Below, one piece after another: positions 34,117 to 41,652 of a DNA stretch of 64,000 nucleotides. The DNA is taken from assembly GCA_013373635.1 (NCBI GenBank), contig JABXHN010000022.1, forward strand, positions 124,001 through 188,000. Direction: 5' to 3'. The position numbers and the translations under genes are program-made. Positions within the stretch are counted from its first letter, which is position 1. Each line of letters begins with the position of its first letter. Under the pieces are notes generated by a model. The model had not been told where the DNA came from. It searched no databases and was given only the letters and a program-made list of their open reading frames with translations. Origin of the DNA: Flavobacteriaceae bacterium (GTDB lineage Bacteria; Bacteroidota; Bacteroidia; Flavobacteriales; Flavobacteriaceae).

Positions 34117-35361
34117 TTAGTGTTGGTTGAGACGGAAATCTGAATAAGCGTTCATTCCGTGCTCGTGTAGGTCTAAGCCTTCTAATTCTTCTTCTTTTGA
34201 AACTCTGAGTCCCATAGTTTTCTTAAGAATGTAAAGGATGATGAATGATGTAGCGACACAGAAGATCCCAACTGCAACTACACCTTCTAATTGGTATAGG
34301 AACTGATCCCATCCTGCTAAGTCTCCAAACATTCCAACTGCTAAGGTTCCAAAGATTCCAGTTCCTAAGTGAACTGCGATAGCACCAACAGGGTCGTCCA
34401 ATCTCAAGCGATCGATAAAGCTTACTGCAAGAACGATGATTGCTCCAGCGATCAAACCGATTACAATGGATTCCATAGGAGACATTAAATCAGCTCCAGC
34501 AGTGATTCCAACGAGACCACCTAAGATTCCGTTTAAGAACATGGTAAGGTCAAAGTTTTTGTAAAGGATCGTCGATAAGATAAATGCTCCAAATCCACCT
34601 GCAGCTGCAGCTAATGAAGTTGTTACTAGTACGAGTGATGTAGTTCCAGGATCAGCTGATAATACAGATCCTCCGTTAAATCCAAACCATCCTAACCATA
34701 GGATTAATACTCCGGCAGTTGCCAATGGAATATTGTGACCTGGAATCGCTTTGATGGTTCCGTCTTTTCCAAATTTTCCAATACGAGCTCCTAACAGGTA
34801 TACTGCTACAAGTGCAGCCCAACCTCCTACAGAGTGAACAAGTGTTGATCCAGCAAAGTCATAAAAACCTGCGTCATCACCACCTAGGGTAGAAAGGAAT
34901 CCACCTCCCCATTGCCATGATCCAACAATTGGGTAGATTAATCCAACATATATGATCGTAAAGATCATAAAGGAACCTAATTTAATGCGTTCTGCTACTG
35001 CTCCGGATACAATAGTTGCAGCGGTTGCAGCAAACATTCCCTGAAATAAGAAGTCAGTCCAATAGGTGTAACCTCCATCGGCATAAGCAGCGGTAAGACC
35101 TCCATCAGGAAGGCTTAATCCAAATCCTGAAAATCCTAAGAACCCGTTGAATTCACCTGGGTACATCAAATTAAATCCTGCGATAAAATATAAGAGTAAT
35201 CCTGCGGTGATGATAAAAATGTTTTTAAATAAAATGTTGATGGTATTTTTTTGTCTGGTGAGCCCGATTTCTAAAAATGAAAATCCTAAGTGCATAAAAA
35301 ACACTAATGCTGTTGAGAGCATCATCCAGATGTTGTTGGCGGTAAATAATCCTGCGTCCAT
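34117..35361 (-). CDS. amtB: Ammonium transporter
   Basis: 414 aa, 11 membrane helices, no cleaved signal peptide. Family motifs FSFLEIGLTRQKNT, FAATAATIVSGAVAERIK, GSTLVHSVGGWAALVAVYLLG (first pore His) and AIAVHLGTGIFGTLAVGMF (second pore His) are present. It conducts ammonium through the inner membrane as a trimer and is blocked by PII. It follows glnK by 60 nt in one operon with a porin gene, and the glnK promoter carries the nitrogen-box dyad. The C-terminal cytosolic tail SKEEELEGLDLHEHGMNAYS includes the DxxEHG..AY motif that contacts PII. Confidence 0.97.
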   Translation of the reverse strand: MDAGLFTANNIWMMLSTALVFFMHLGFSFLEIGLTRQKNTINILFKNIFIITAGLLLYFIAGFNLMYPGEFNGFLGFSGFGLSLPDGGLTAAYADGGYTYWTDFLFQGMFAATAATIVSGAVAERIKLGSFMIFTIIYVGLIYPIVGSWQWGGGFLSTLGGDDAGFYDFAGSTLVHSVGGWAALVAVYLLGARIGKFGKDGTIKAIPGHNIPLATAGVLILWLGWFGFNGGSVLSADPGTTSLVLVTTSLAAAAGGFGAFILSTILYKNFDLTMFLNGILGGLVGITAGADLMSPMESIVIGLIAGAIIVLAVSFIDRLRLDDPVGAIAVHLGTGIFGTLAVGMFGDLAGWDQFLYQLEGVVAVGIFCVATSFIILYILKKTMGLRVSKEEELEGLDLHEHGMNAYSDFRLNQH

Positions 35362-35421
35362 GTTTTATGTTTTTTGAATAGCTTTCGCTATGGTTTTATT
35401 TTGTTTTAACTTTTGAGCTTC

Positions 35422-35760
35422 TTAGTTGATTCCTTCGTGTCCGTCCTCTCCAGTTCTAATTCGGTAGGCTTCACTGATTTCAGAGACGAATATTTTGCCA
35501 TCTCCTACGTTTCCAGTTCTAGCAGCTTTCATAACTGCTTCAATAGTTTTGTCTAAGAAATTGTCAGAAACTACAATGGATAACACTCTGCGCTGGATAT
35601 CGGTTGTGCTATATGAGATTCCACGGTAAACGTGTCCTTCTTTTTCGTTTCCTACTCCAGTTACATCCCAGTAACTAAAGAAATTGACTTCGATTTCATG
35701 TAATGCGTCTTTTACATCGTCGAATTTTGATTTTCTGATAATTGCTTCAATTTTTTTCAT
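35422..35760 (-). CDS. glnK: Nitrogen regulatory PII protein
   Basis: 112 aa. The small trimeric sensor of ATP/ADP and 2-oxoglutarate that gates AmtB. Starts MKKIEAIIRKSKFDDVKDAL; the T-loop is GNEKEGHVYRGISYSTTDIQRR; the ATP-binding end is TGNVGDGKIFV with YRIRTGE. The uridylylation-site Tyr is kept (YRGISY aligns with YRGAEY), but E. coli Gln39, which helps hold Mg-2-oxoglutarate, is Glu, and the T-loop is one residue shorter. The FFSYWDV insertion-like segment is a recognised Bacteroidota flavour (from memory). First gene of glnK-amtB-porin. Confidence 0.96.
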   Translation of the reverse strand: MKKIEAIIRKSKFDDVKDALHEIEVNFFSYWDVTGVGNEKEGHVYRGISYSTTDIQRRVLSIVVSDNFLDKTIEAVMKAARTGNVGDGKIFVSEISEAYRIRTGEDGHEGIN

Positions 35761-35801
35761 AATGAATTGTGTTAAATCAGTTTTTTTTAATGATTGTGAT
35801 T

Positions 35802-35809
35802 CAAAAGTA
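35802..35809 (-). promoter_or_regulatory. TAnnTTTG promoter element of the glnK operon
   Basis: Reads TACTTTTG on the minus strand, 41 nt upstream of the ATG. The nitrogen-box dyad begins 15 nt further upstream, with its centre about 41 nt before the inferred start of transcription. Confidence 0.6.
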
Positions 35810-35824
35810 GATATATTTTTATCT

Positions 35825-35903
35825 ATACCCCTAAAAAAAATAGGGGTATTATATAATAATTATCATATTAATAATTTTATACCCTATAAAAATGAGGGTA
35901 TAA
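35825..35903. promoter_or_regulatory. Nitrogen-box dyads upstream of glnK
   Basis: A perfect dyad at 35825-35849 has arms ATACCCCTA and TAGGGGTAT, seven nt apart. A second dyad at 35877-35903 has arms TTATACCCT and AGGGTATAA, nine nt apart. The first shares its 9-7-9 form with the dyad between the two glutamine synthetase genes. Further AGGGGGT half-sites are at 35943-35952 and 35996-36004. I infer an operator for a nitrogen-responsive regulator; no such binding site is known to me. Confidence 0.6.
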
Positions 35904-35961
35904 TAAAAATATAACCTATAATTTTTTGATAAGTATTAAAAAACAGGGGGTGCTAACAAAA

Positions 35962-35986
35962 AAAAACAGGAATAGATCCTGTTTTT
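35962..35986 (-). terminator. Terminator of the crcB unit
   Basis: Stem AAAAACAGGA / TCCTGTTTTT with a 5-nt loop; on the minus strand a T run follows. It ends crcB transcription before the glnK promoter region. Confidence 0.85.
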
Positions 35987-36034
35987 GTGTTTTAAAGGGG
36001 GTATTGCTTTAAAATAAAGCTATAAAAAATCTAA

Positions 36035-36415
36035 TTATGATGTTTTGGTAAGGTAAAGACCAGCTAATACTGCTAAGATTCCTAAAACAACACTCGCTAA
36101 TACATATAGAGCTAGATAGGTGTATTCACCAGCCTTGAGTAAACTTTGGTTTTCTAAGGCAAACGTTGAGAAGGTGGTAAATCCACCACAAAATCCAATA
36201 ACGAGTAATGCGTGTTGATTGGAATTGATGAGTTGATAACGAGAAGAAAGTCCAATGAGGATACCAATAAGCAAACTTCCTAATATATTTGAAATAAAGG
36301 TTCCTAAATAGAAATAACTAAATGAAGGGTTGAGGGTTTTGCTTATTAGAAATCTCAGTACAGAGCCTAATCCTCCACCTAAAAAAACAAATGCTATAGT
36401 TTTTAAGCCTTGCAT
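36035..36415 (-). CDS. crcB: Fluoride efflux protein CrcB/Fluc
   Basis: 126 aa with four membrane helices. GGGLGSVLRFLISK near the N-terminus, TFISNILGSLLIGIL (the Asn in the pore) and GFCGGFTTFSTFALE (the Phe box and Na+ site) are diagnostic for the dual-topology fluoride channel. It exports fluoride across the inner membrane. It follows a 62-aa membrane protein gene with a 1-nt gap. The single-gene form implies an antiparallel homodimer. No fluoride riboswitch is apparent upstream. Confidence 0.95.
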   Translation of the reverse strand: MQGLKTIAFVFLGGGLGSVLRFLISKTLNPSFSYFYLGTFISNILGSLLIGILIGLSSRYQLINSNQHALLVIGFCGGFTTFSTFALENQSLLKAGEYTYLALYVLASVVLGILAVLAGLYLTKTS

Positions 36416-36416
36416 T

Positions 36417-36605
36417 CTAGTAGTTTAGTTGTTTTTTGATCACAAATAGGAGTGCAATAAATACGACAAAAGCAATAGCGACCCATTTAACTCCTTTGTA
36501 ATTTTTTTGGTGTAATTTTTTATCCTTGGCGTAAGAGCGAAATGTAAAGACCGCAAAGCCAATTACAAATAATACTGCAAAAATGATTTGTCCTTTTGTG
36601 AACAT
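36417..36605 (-). CDS. Small two-helix membrane protein of unknown function
   Basis: 62 aa. Two hydrophobic segments, IIFAVLFVIGFAVFTF and WVAIAFVVFIALLFVI, flank a positively charged loop (SYAKDKKLHQKNYKGVK), giving both termini outside if the positive-inside rule holds. Tightly linked to crcB (1-nt gap) and divergent from the MazG-like gene. No family is recognised with certainty. The good start, operon position and coherent membrane topology argue that it is a real gene. Confidence 0.75.
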   Translation of the reverse strand: MFTKGQIIFAVLFVIGFAVFTFRSYAKDKKLHQKNYKGVKWVAIAFVVFIALLFVIKKQLNY

Positions 36606-36645
36606 ATTCTCTATTTTTACACAAATCTAATGAAAATACCTACAC

Positions 36646-37032
36646 ATGAAACACAAGATTAAAGCCGTTCAAGAATTTCACAAAGCTTTTGAGTTAGGAT
36701 ATAAAGATAGTCCTCATGCAGATTTAGGTGCAGCAAAGAATCTACTTCGATTCAATTTAATGGATGAAGAGAACAAGGAATACTTGGAAGCAGCTAATAA
36801 TAACGATTTAGTTGAAGTGGCAGATGCGCTTGGAGATATGCTTTATATTTTATGTGGAACTATCATAGAACACGGAATGCAGCATAAGATCGAAGAGGTC
36901 TTTGAGGAAATTCAGCGTTCGAATATGAGTAAATTAGGAGCCGATGGTAAGCCGATATACAGAGAAGACGGTAAAGTACTTAAAGGTCCTAACTATTTTA
37001 AGCCCAATATCAAAGAAATTTTAGATAAGTAA
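36646..37032 (+). CDS. MazG-like nucleoside triphosphate pyrophosphohydrolase family protein
   Basis: 128 aa, all-alpha. The metal-binding pattern EENKEYLEAANNNDLVEVADALGDMLYILCG (E-x3-E ... E-x2-D; quoted in part) is that of all-alpha NTP pyrophosphatases (MazG/HisE superfamily), followed by MQHKIEEVFEEIQRSNMSKLG. Such enzymes hydrolyse NTPs or dNTPs to the monophosphate and may clean the pool of non-canonical nucleotides. The exact substrate is not evident. Single-gene unit with its own terminator, divergent from the crcB unit. Confidence 0.87.
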   Translation: MKHKIKAVQEFHKAFELGYKDSPHADLGAAKNLLRFNLMDEENKEYLEAANNNDLVEVADALGDMLYILCGTIIEHGMQHKIEEVFEEIQRSNMSKLGADGKPIYREDGKVLKGPNYFKPNIKEILDK

Positions 37033-37055
37033 TTACCTTATTATATAGGTATAAA

Positions 37056-37082
37056 AAAAGCATCTTATTTAAGATGCTTTTC
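37056..37082. terminator. Terminator between the MazG-like gene and ilvE
   Basis: Stem AAAGCATCTT / AAGATGCTTT with a 4-nt loop, flanked by A and T tracts between convergent genes. Confidence 0.87.
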
Positions 37083-37103
37083 TTTTATAGTTAATTCTTG
37101 CTC

Positions 37104-38171
37104 TTAGAATGCAGCAACTCTCCATCCATAGGGATCTTCAGATTTGTTTTGCTGAATATCAGTAATGATCTTTTTAAATAGATCAGAGTACTTGTTCTCA
37201 ATTTCAATAAGCTCGTATTTTTCACCTTTATATCCAAATCCTTTGATAGGACTTACTACTGCAGCAGTACCAGCTCCAAACATTTCTTTGAGTTCTCCTG
37301 CTTTGTGAGCTTCAATCACTTCACTAACTTTGATTGGACGTACTTCAAAATCAATACCCTTGTCTTCTGCAATTTGAATCAAACTCTTACGTGTAATACC
37401 ATCTAAGATACTTTCAGAAGTTGGTCCAGTGAGGAGTTTGTCTCCGATTCGAATAAAGATATTCATCGTTCCAGCTTCTTCGATATATTCATGAGTGTTG
37501 GCATCAGTCCAAACGATTTGTTGAAATCCTTCTTTCTGAGCTTGTAGAGCAGGGTAGAAGGATCCACCGTAATTTCCACCAGCCTTAGCATAACCAGTTC
37601 CCCCTTGAGCAGCTCTTGAGAATTTCTCAGCAATCTTAACTCGAACTTCACCTGCGTAATAGGATTGAACAGGAGAACAGATAATGATAAACATATATTC
37701 ATTAGCAGGAGAGGCCGCAACCCCTTCTTCAGTAGCAATTACAAAAGGTCTGATGTAAAGAGAGTTTCCATCACCAGATTTAATCCACTCTTGGTCTAAT
37801 TCTAAGAGTTTAGATAAACCGTCGCAGAAGTAATCTTCTCTGAAAGCAGGCATCGCTAGACGCTCAGATGAAATATTGATACGGTTGAAATTGTCCATTG
37901 GTCTAAACAACCATACTTTGCCGGCATCATCCTTGTAAGCTTTCATTCCTTCGAAGACTTCTTGTCCGTAGTGAAATACTCGGGCAGAAGGAGCTAGACT
38001 TAGGTTTTGATAAGGCTTGACCTCTGGGATACTCCACTCACCATTTTTGTAGGTTGAGATCATCATATGATCTGTAAATACTTTTCCAAAACTCAAAGAT
38101 TGGAAGTCTACATGTTCAATTTTTGATTGAGTTGCTTTTTCAACTTTTAAAGGAGTCCCAAATGATTTCAT
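37104..38171 (-). CDS. ilvE: Branched-chain amino acid aminotransferase
   Basis: 355 aa. PLP enzyme that makes or degrades Leu, Ile and Val using glutamate/2-oxoglutarate. Long-form (BCAT group) features: FGKVFTDHMMISTYKNGEW, FHYGQEVFEGMKAYK, RPMDNFNRINISSERLAMP, GGTGYAKAGGNYGGSF with the PLP lysine, EEAGTMNIFI and GITRKSLIQIA. Length fits the 350-aa eukaryote-like form seen in Bacteroidota. Single-gene unit; divergent from mnmD. Confidence 0.96.
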   Translation of the reverse strand: MKSFGTPLKVEKATQSKIEHVDFQSLSFGKVFTDHMMISTYKNGEWSIPEVKPYQNLSLAPSARVFHYGQEVFEGMKAYKDDAGKVWLFRPMDNFNRINISSERLAMPAFREDYFCDGLSKLLELDQEWIKSGDGNSLYIRPFVIATEEGVAASPANEYMFIIICSPVQSYYAGEVRVKIAEKFSRAAQGGTGYAKAGGNYGGSFYPALQAQKEGFQQIVWTDANTHEYIEEAGTMNIFIRIGDKLLTGPTSESILDGITRKSLIQIAEDKGIDFEVRPIKVSEVIEAHKAGELKEMFGAGTAAVVSPIKGFGYKGEKYELIEIENKYSDLFKKIITDIQQNKSEDPYGWRVAAF

Positions 38172-38259
38172 TTGCTTTTTAATTAATTATGTGTGTAAAA
38201 TTAAAAATTATTAAGGATTGGGATTCATTTTTTTAGGATTAATTGTTGAACTTTGAACT

Positions 38260-38928
38260 ATGAGTTTACCTAAGCGAACCGTAATTACAACAGGGGATGG
38301 ATCCAAGACACTTCATATGGAAGATTGGAATGAGCAGTATCATTCCAAACACGGAGCTATTGCAGAGGCTTACCATGTATTTATTAAATCTGGATTAGAG
38401 CATCTAAACAAACAAAATATCGATATTCTAGAAATAGGTTTTGGAACAGGACTCAATGCATTGATTACCTTCAGTGAAGCTCAAAAAAATAGGCTTCAAA
38501 TCAACTATGTTGGAGTCGAAGCTTATCCAGTTCCATTAGAGCAGGCTATAGAAATGGATTATGCTACAAAAATTGAGGGAAAGGGCTTACATGAAGTATT
38601 TCAAAAGATGCATAAAATTGAGTGGAATAACCCAATTGAAATCAATACTGAATTTAGACTCACAAAGAGAGAGCAAAAGTTTCAGGAAATTAAAGATCAG
38701 AACTGTTTTGACTTAATTTACTTTGATGCTTTTGGATATAGAGTACAACCAGAGTTGTGGTCAAAAGAGATTTTTGAAAAGATGTATCAATCCCTAAAAG
38801 ATGGGGGAGTATTGGTAACTTATGCAGCGAAAGGAGTAGTGAGAAGAACAATGCAAGAAGTTGGTTTTGCAGTAGAAAGACTACCTGGACCTCCTGGTAA
38901 ACGTGAAATGTTACGAGCTACGAAGTAG
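38260..38928 (+). CDS. mnmD: tRNA 5-methylaminomethyl-2-thiouridine methyltransferase (MnmD)
   Basis: 222 aa. The SAM-dependent domain that completes mnm5s2U34 in tRNAs for Lys, Glu and Gln, equivalent to the N-terminal half of MnmC without the FAD-dependent half. SAM motif ILEIGFGTGLNALITF, acidic loop VGVEAYPVP, DLIYFDAFGYRVQPELWS (catalytic region DAF) and GVLVTYAAKGVVRRTM with the C-terminal GFAVERLPGPPGKREML. The gene stops 11 nt before a 45-bp tandem repeat. Stand-alone forms are known from Firmicutes and Bacteroidota. Confidence 0.92.
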   Translation: MSLPKRTVITTGDGSKTLHMEDWNEQYHSKHGAIAEAYHVFIKSGLEHLNKQNIDILEIGFGTGLNALITFSEAQKNRLQINYVGVEAYPVPLEQAIEMDYATKIEGKGLHEVFQKMHKIEWNNPIEINTEFRLTKREQKFQEIKDQNCFDLIYFDAFGYRVQPELWSKEIFEKMYQSLKDGGVLVTYAAKGVVRRTMQEVGFAVERLPGPPGKREMLRATK

Positions 38929-38939
38929 TGAGAAATATT

Positions 38940-39099
38940 CATGCGAGAGAAGCGAGCATAAATATTATAGTGCAACGAAGCATACATGCGAGAGAAGCGA
39001 GCATAAATATTATAGTGCAACGAAGCATACATGCGAGAGAAGCGAGCATAAATATTATAGTGCAACGAAGCATTCAAGCGAGAGAAGCGAGCATAAATA
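38940..39099 (+). repeat. 45-bp tandem repeat, three full units and a partial fourth
   Basis: Units start at 38940, 38985, 39030 and 39075 (partial, with two changes near its start). Each contains GCGAGAGAAGCGAGCATAAA and ATTATAGTGCAACGAAGCAT. The first three units are identical over 43 or more of 45 bases. The array lies wholly between mnmD and the SRAP gene. Open frames run through it on both strands only because the unit length is a multiple of three. No spacers, so it is not a CRISPR array. Confidence 0.95.
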
Positions 39100-39132
39100 A
39101 ATAGAACAATGAAAATTGTATAATTAAGGGAT

Positions 39133-39729
39133 ATGTGCGGAAGATTTGGTTTTGCAAAAGGTATAGATGATTTTTCAAAGAAGTTTCATATTCCAATGGA
39201 ATCTCGATACAATATTGCTCCAAGTCAACAAATTGTAGCAGTTAATGAATCCTTTTCTGCTTTTAAAGCCCAATGGTCATTTCTTCCTAGTTGGTCCACT
39301 TCAACAAAACCACTAATTAACGCTCGAATTGAAACTTTAGATGAAAAGCCGAGTTTTAGAGGTTATCAAAAGTGTTTAATCCCTGCTTCTGGTTGGTTTG
39401 AATGGAAACGATCTACAACAGCGAACATCCCATACTATTTTACTACAACTGATGATTGGTTTTATATGGGAGGTATTATTATTGAGAATCAAATCGTTAT
39501 TCTTACTAAAGAAGCCGATCAGCATCTAGAATCCATTCACCATCGAATGCCCCTTATATATGCTAATTCTTATGATAAGATGTGGGAGCTCGATCAAATA
39601 AATCATAAATTAGCCGAATCAATTGTTCCTTATTCGGTAAGTGATAAAATCAATAAGGCGAATTATGATTACAAAGATTTATTAACACCAATAGACTATC
39701 CCTCACAAGGATCGTTGTTTAATTTTTAA
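39133..39729 (+). CDS. SRAP/HMCES-family abasic-site protein (YedK)
   Basis: 198 aa. Starts MCGRFGFAKG; Cys2 becomes the N-terminal nucleophile that forms a stable thiazolidine link with abasic sites in single-stranded DNA. The other conserved residues are seen in NARIET (Asn), GWFEWKR (Glu) and IHHRMPLIY (His). It shields abasic sites during replication. Shorter than E. coli YedK (222 aa). It begins 33 nt after the 45-bp repeat array. Downstream gene follows after 8 nt and is probably co-transcribed. Confidence 0.95.
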   Translation: MCGRFGFAKGIDDFSKKFHIPMESRYNIAPSQQIVAVNESFSAFKAQWSFLPSWSTSTKPLINARIETLDEKPSFRGYQKCLIPASGWFEWKRSTTANIPYYFTTTDDWFYMGGIIIENQIVILTKEADQHLESIHHRMPLIYANSYDKMWELDQINHKLAESIVPYSVSDKINKANYDYKDLLTPIDYPSQGSLFNF

Positions 39730-39737
39730 AAAATAGA

Positions 39738-40301
39738 ATGAAAAAATTACTCTTAGCATTTTTCTTAATCGTTTCATACACAAGTATTGCTCAAGAAACC
39801 TACACTTCAGAAAAGAGTGTTAATGCATTTAATTTGTTGATATTTAAAACATTGGATGTAACTTTTGAAAACTATATCGATCAAGAGAGTAGTTGGGGTA
39901 TTTGCGCCTTAATGGCACTCGAAGGTGAATCCCGTTTTAATGCGGATGCACCTTATTATTACGAATCTCTTGCAATTACTCCATTCTATAAATTGTATTT
40001 TGGAGATCGTCCTAATTCGGGATTCTTTATTGAGGGATTTGGAAACTTAAGCTTTGGTAAGGTGGATCGTTGGTATTATGACTATGACTACTGTTATGAA
40101 TGTAGTTCTGTGTACTATCCATCAAATCCCATAAAATCCTACACCGCATTTAATGTGGGATTATCGCTTGGAAAAAAATGGGTTACTAAAAAAGATATCA
40201 CCTTTAGTGTTTTCGCTGGAATAGGTAGAGCTTTAACGGTTTCTAATGATGGACCTGGCTTTTTTCCAAGAACTGGAATATCCATTGGTAAACGCAAGTA
40301 A
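39738..40301 (+). CDS. Secreted DUF3575-like envelope protein
   Basis: 187 aa. Signal peptide MKKLLLAFFLIVSYTSIAQ; the mature part has alternating beta strands with aromatic ends (SSWGICALMALEGESRF, LAITPFYKLYFGDRPNSGFFIEGFG, FNVGLSLGKKW, DITFSVFAGIGRAL) and a final PRTGISIGKRK, the pattern of small eight-stranded outer-membrane barrels, like DUF3575 proteins. A YDYDYCYEC loop carries two Cys. Function unknown. The gene follows the SRAP gene by 8 nt, which probably reflects operon chance rather than a shared role. Confidence 0.72.
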   Translation: MKKLLLAFFLIVSYTSIAQETYTSEKSVNAFNLLIFKTLDVTFENYIDQESSWGICALMALEGESRFNADAPYYYESLAITPFYKLYFGDRPNSGFFIEGFGNLSFGKVDRWYYDYDYCYECSSVYYPSNPIKSYTAFNVGLSLGKKWVTKKDITFSVFAGIGRALTVSNDGPGFFPRTGISIGKRK

Positions 40302-40318
40302 TTTTTTTCTTAAAAGAG

Positions 40319-40350
40319 TTTGTACTAGAAGTAAAAAGCCATTATATTTG
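40319..40350 (+). promoter_or_regulatory. Promoter of tRNA-Arg
   Basis: TTTG (40319-40322) and TATATTTG (40343-40350), 20 nt apart; the tRNA starts 20 nt downstream. An exact flavobacterial consensus. Confidence 0.75.
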
Positions 40351-40370
40351 CAGCCCATTACAATGGAATT

Positions 40371-40444
40371 GGCCTCGTGGCGCAACTGAATAGCGCATCT
40401 GATTACGGCTCAGAAGGTTGAAGGTTTGAATCCTTCCGAGGTCA
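40371..40444 (+). tRNA. tRNA-Arg (anticodon ACG)
   Basis: 74-nt cloverleaf: acceptor GGCCTCG / CGAGGTC (one G-T pair), D arm with AACTGAATAG, anticodon stem TCTGA / TCAGA with loop TTACGGC (anticodon ACG), T arm GGTTTGAATCC and discriminator A. No CCA encoded. The first anticodon base is probably converted to inosine by TadA, as usual for this tRNA. Confidence 0.97.
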
Positions 40445-40454
40445 CAACAAAACT

Positions 40455-40484
40455 AAAGCTCATTCGAAAGAATGGGCTTTTTTT
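40455..40484 (+). terminator. Terminator of tRNA-Arg
   Basis: Stem AAAGCTCATTC / GAATGGGCTTT (one G-T pair), GAAA tetraloop, followed by a T run. The 340-nt gap from 40302 to 40641 otherwise holds only the tRNA, its promoter and AT-rich sequence ahead of xdhC. Confidence 0.88.
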
Positions 40485-40641
40485 GTTTCTTATGAATTAA
40501 TAAAGGATTTAATTTTTATATATACACCTTAAGGAATTATTCTTGTAACAGCGTTTGAAGTTTAAAAGGAATTAGATTAATTCAACTTTTTTAAAGAACA
40601 AATTCGAGTATAATTCTTAATTTTAAGGATATTTTACACAA

Positions 40642-41652
40642 ATGACACACGAATTTAAAACCCTTGTAGAACACGCCCATAAGTGGCAAAAGGAAGGTAA
40701 AAAATCAGTTTTGGCATCAGTAGTTGCCTTAGAGGGTTCTTCGTATAGAAGACCTGGGGTTCGCATGCTTATAAATGAACAAGGAGAAGCTGTTGGAGCA
40801 GTTAGTGGTGGTTGTGTCGAAAAGGAAGTACATTTTCAATCGCTTTCTGTTTTTAAAGAGGGAACCTCCAAAATGATGACCTATGACGGAACACTTCGTT
40901 TAGGTTGTGAAGGAATCATCTATGTACTTATTGAGCCTTTTGAAGTTTCAGATGATTTTGTTCGAACATTTAACGCTACTTTGGAATTGAGAAGTCCTAT
41001 GAAAATAGTTTCTTATTACAAAAAAGAGTTTGGAGTTTTTGAGGGGATTGGTACTGAAATAATTATTGATAATACTCCATTTACCTTTAACAATTTTAAA
41101 AAGTCAGATTCGGATTTAATTACCTTCGAACAGGAGCTGCCGCCTATTTTTCAATTGCTTATCATTGGAGCAGAACACGATGCAGTTCAGTTGTGTAAAG
41201 CGGCATCTAATGTAGGTTGGCAAGTAACGGTTATGGCCTCTGCTGATGAACAAAAAACCATCGATTACTTTACAGGTGCTCATCAATTGGTGACTCCTCT
41301 GTTCGATCAAATTGATACATCAAAAATAGACGAGCAAACAGCTGTAGTTTTAATGACTCATAGTTTTAATAAGGACGTTCAGTATTTGTCTGCTTTACAA
41401 AATTGTACTCCAGCATATTTTGGACTGTTAGGTCCTAAACATCGAAGAGAGCGTTTAATCAATCAATTTTTGGAGTTTAATCCAGAGGTCGATTCCGATT
41501 TTATAGAGATCCTAAGAGGTCCAGCAGGAATCAATATAGGGGCGGAATCAGCACAAGAAATTGCAATCTCCATTATTGCAGAGATTCTTTCTGTTCTTAG
41601 AAATCAAGAGCCGATCGTATTAAAAGATAAATCAGGAACGATTCATGCCTAA
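40642..41652 (+). CDS. xdhC: XdhC-family molybdoenzyme maturation factor
   Basis: 336 aa. XdhC/CoxI proteins bind Moco, help its sulfuration and insert it into xanthine-oxidase-type enzymes. The N-terminal XdhC/CoxI domain has VALEGSSYRRPGVRMLI and GAVSGGCVEKEVHF (the conserved SGGC, with RLGCEGIIYVLIEP). The C-terminal NAD-like Rossmann domain starts QLLIIGAEHDAVQLCKAA and contains YFGLLGPKHRRERLI and GPAGINIGAESAQEIAISI. It overlaps mocA by 8 nt, and the likely client, the iorB-type enzyme, is encoded on the opposite strand 6 kb away. Confidence 0.95.
   Translation: MTHEFKTLVEHAHKWQKEGKKSVLASVVALEGSSYRRPGVRMLINEQGEAVGAVSGGCVEKEVHFQSLSVFKEGTSKMMTYDGTLRLGCEGIIYVLIEPFEVSDDFVRTFNATLELRSPMKIVSYYKKEFGVFEGIGTEIIIDNTPFTFNNFKKSDSDLITFEQELPPIFQLLIIGAEHDAVQLCKAASNVGWQVTVMASADEQKTIDYFTGAHQLVTPLFDQIDTSKIDEQTAVVLMTHSFNKDVQYLSALQNCTPAYFGLLGPKHRRERLINQFLEFNPEVDSDFIEILRGPAGINIGAESAQEIAISIIAEILSVLRNQEPIVLKDKSGTIHA

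Noticed and set aside
36606-36645. Fluoride riboswitch ahead of the crcB unit
   Set aside because: Only 40 nt separate the divergent starts, too short for the structured aptamer.
38940-39099. CRISPR array
   Set aside because: Direct tandem units without spacers and no cas genes nearby.
38820-39100. Overlapping ORFs on both strands through the 45-bp repeat (MKCYELRSS..., MNASLHYN...)
   Set aside because: The unit is 15 codons long, so open frames are a trivial result of the repeat; the frames have no upstream start signal and one overlaps the mnmD end.
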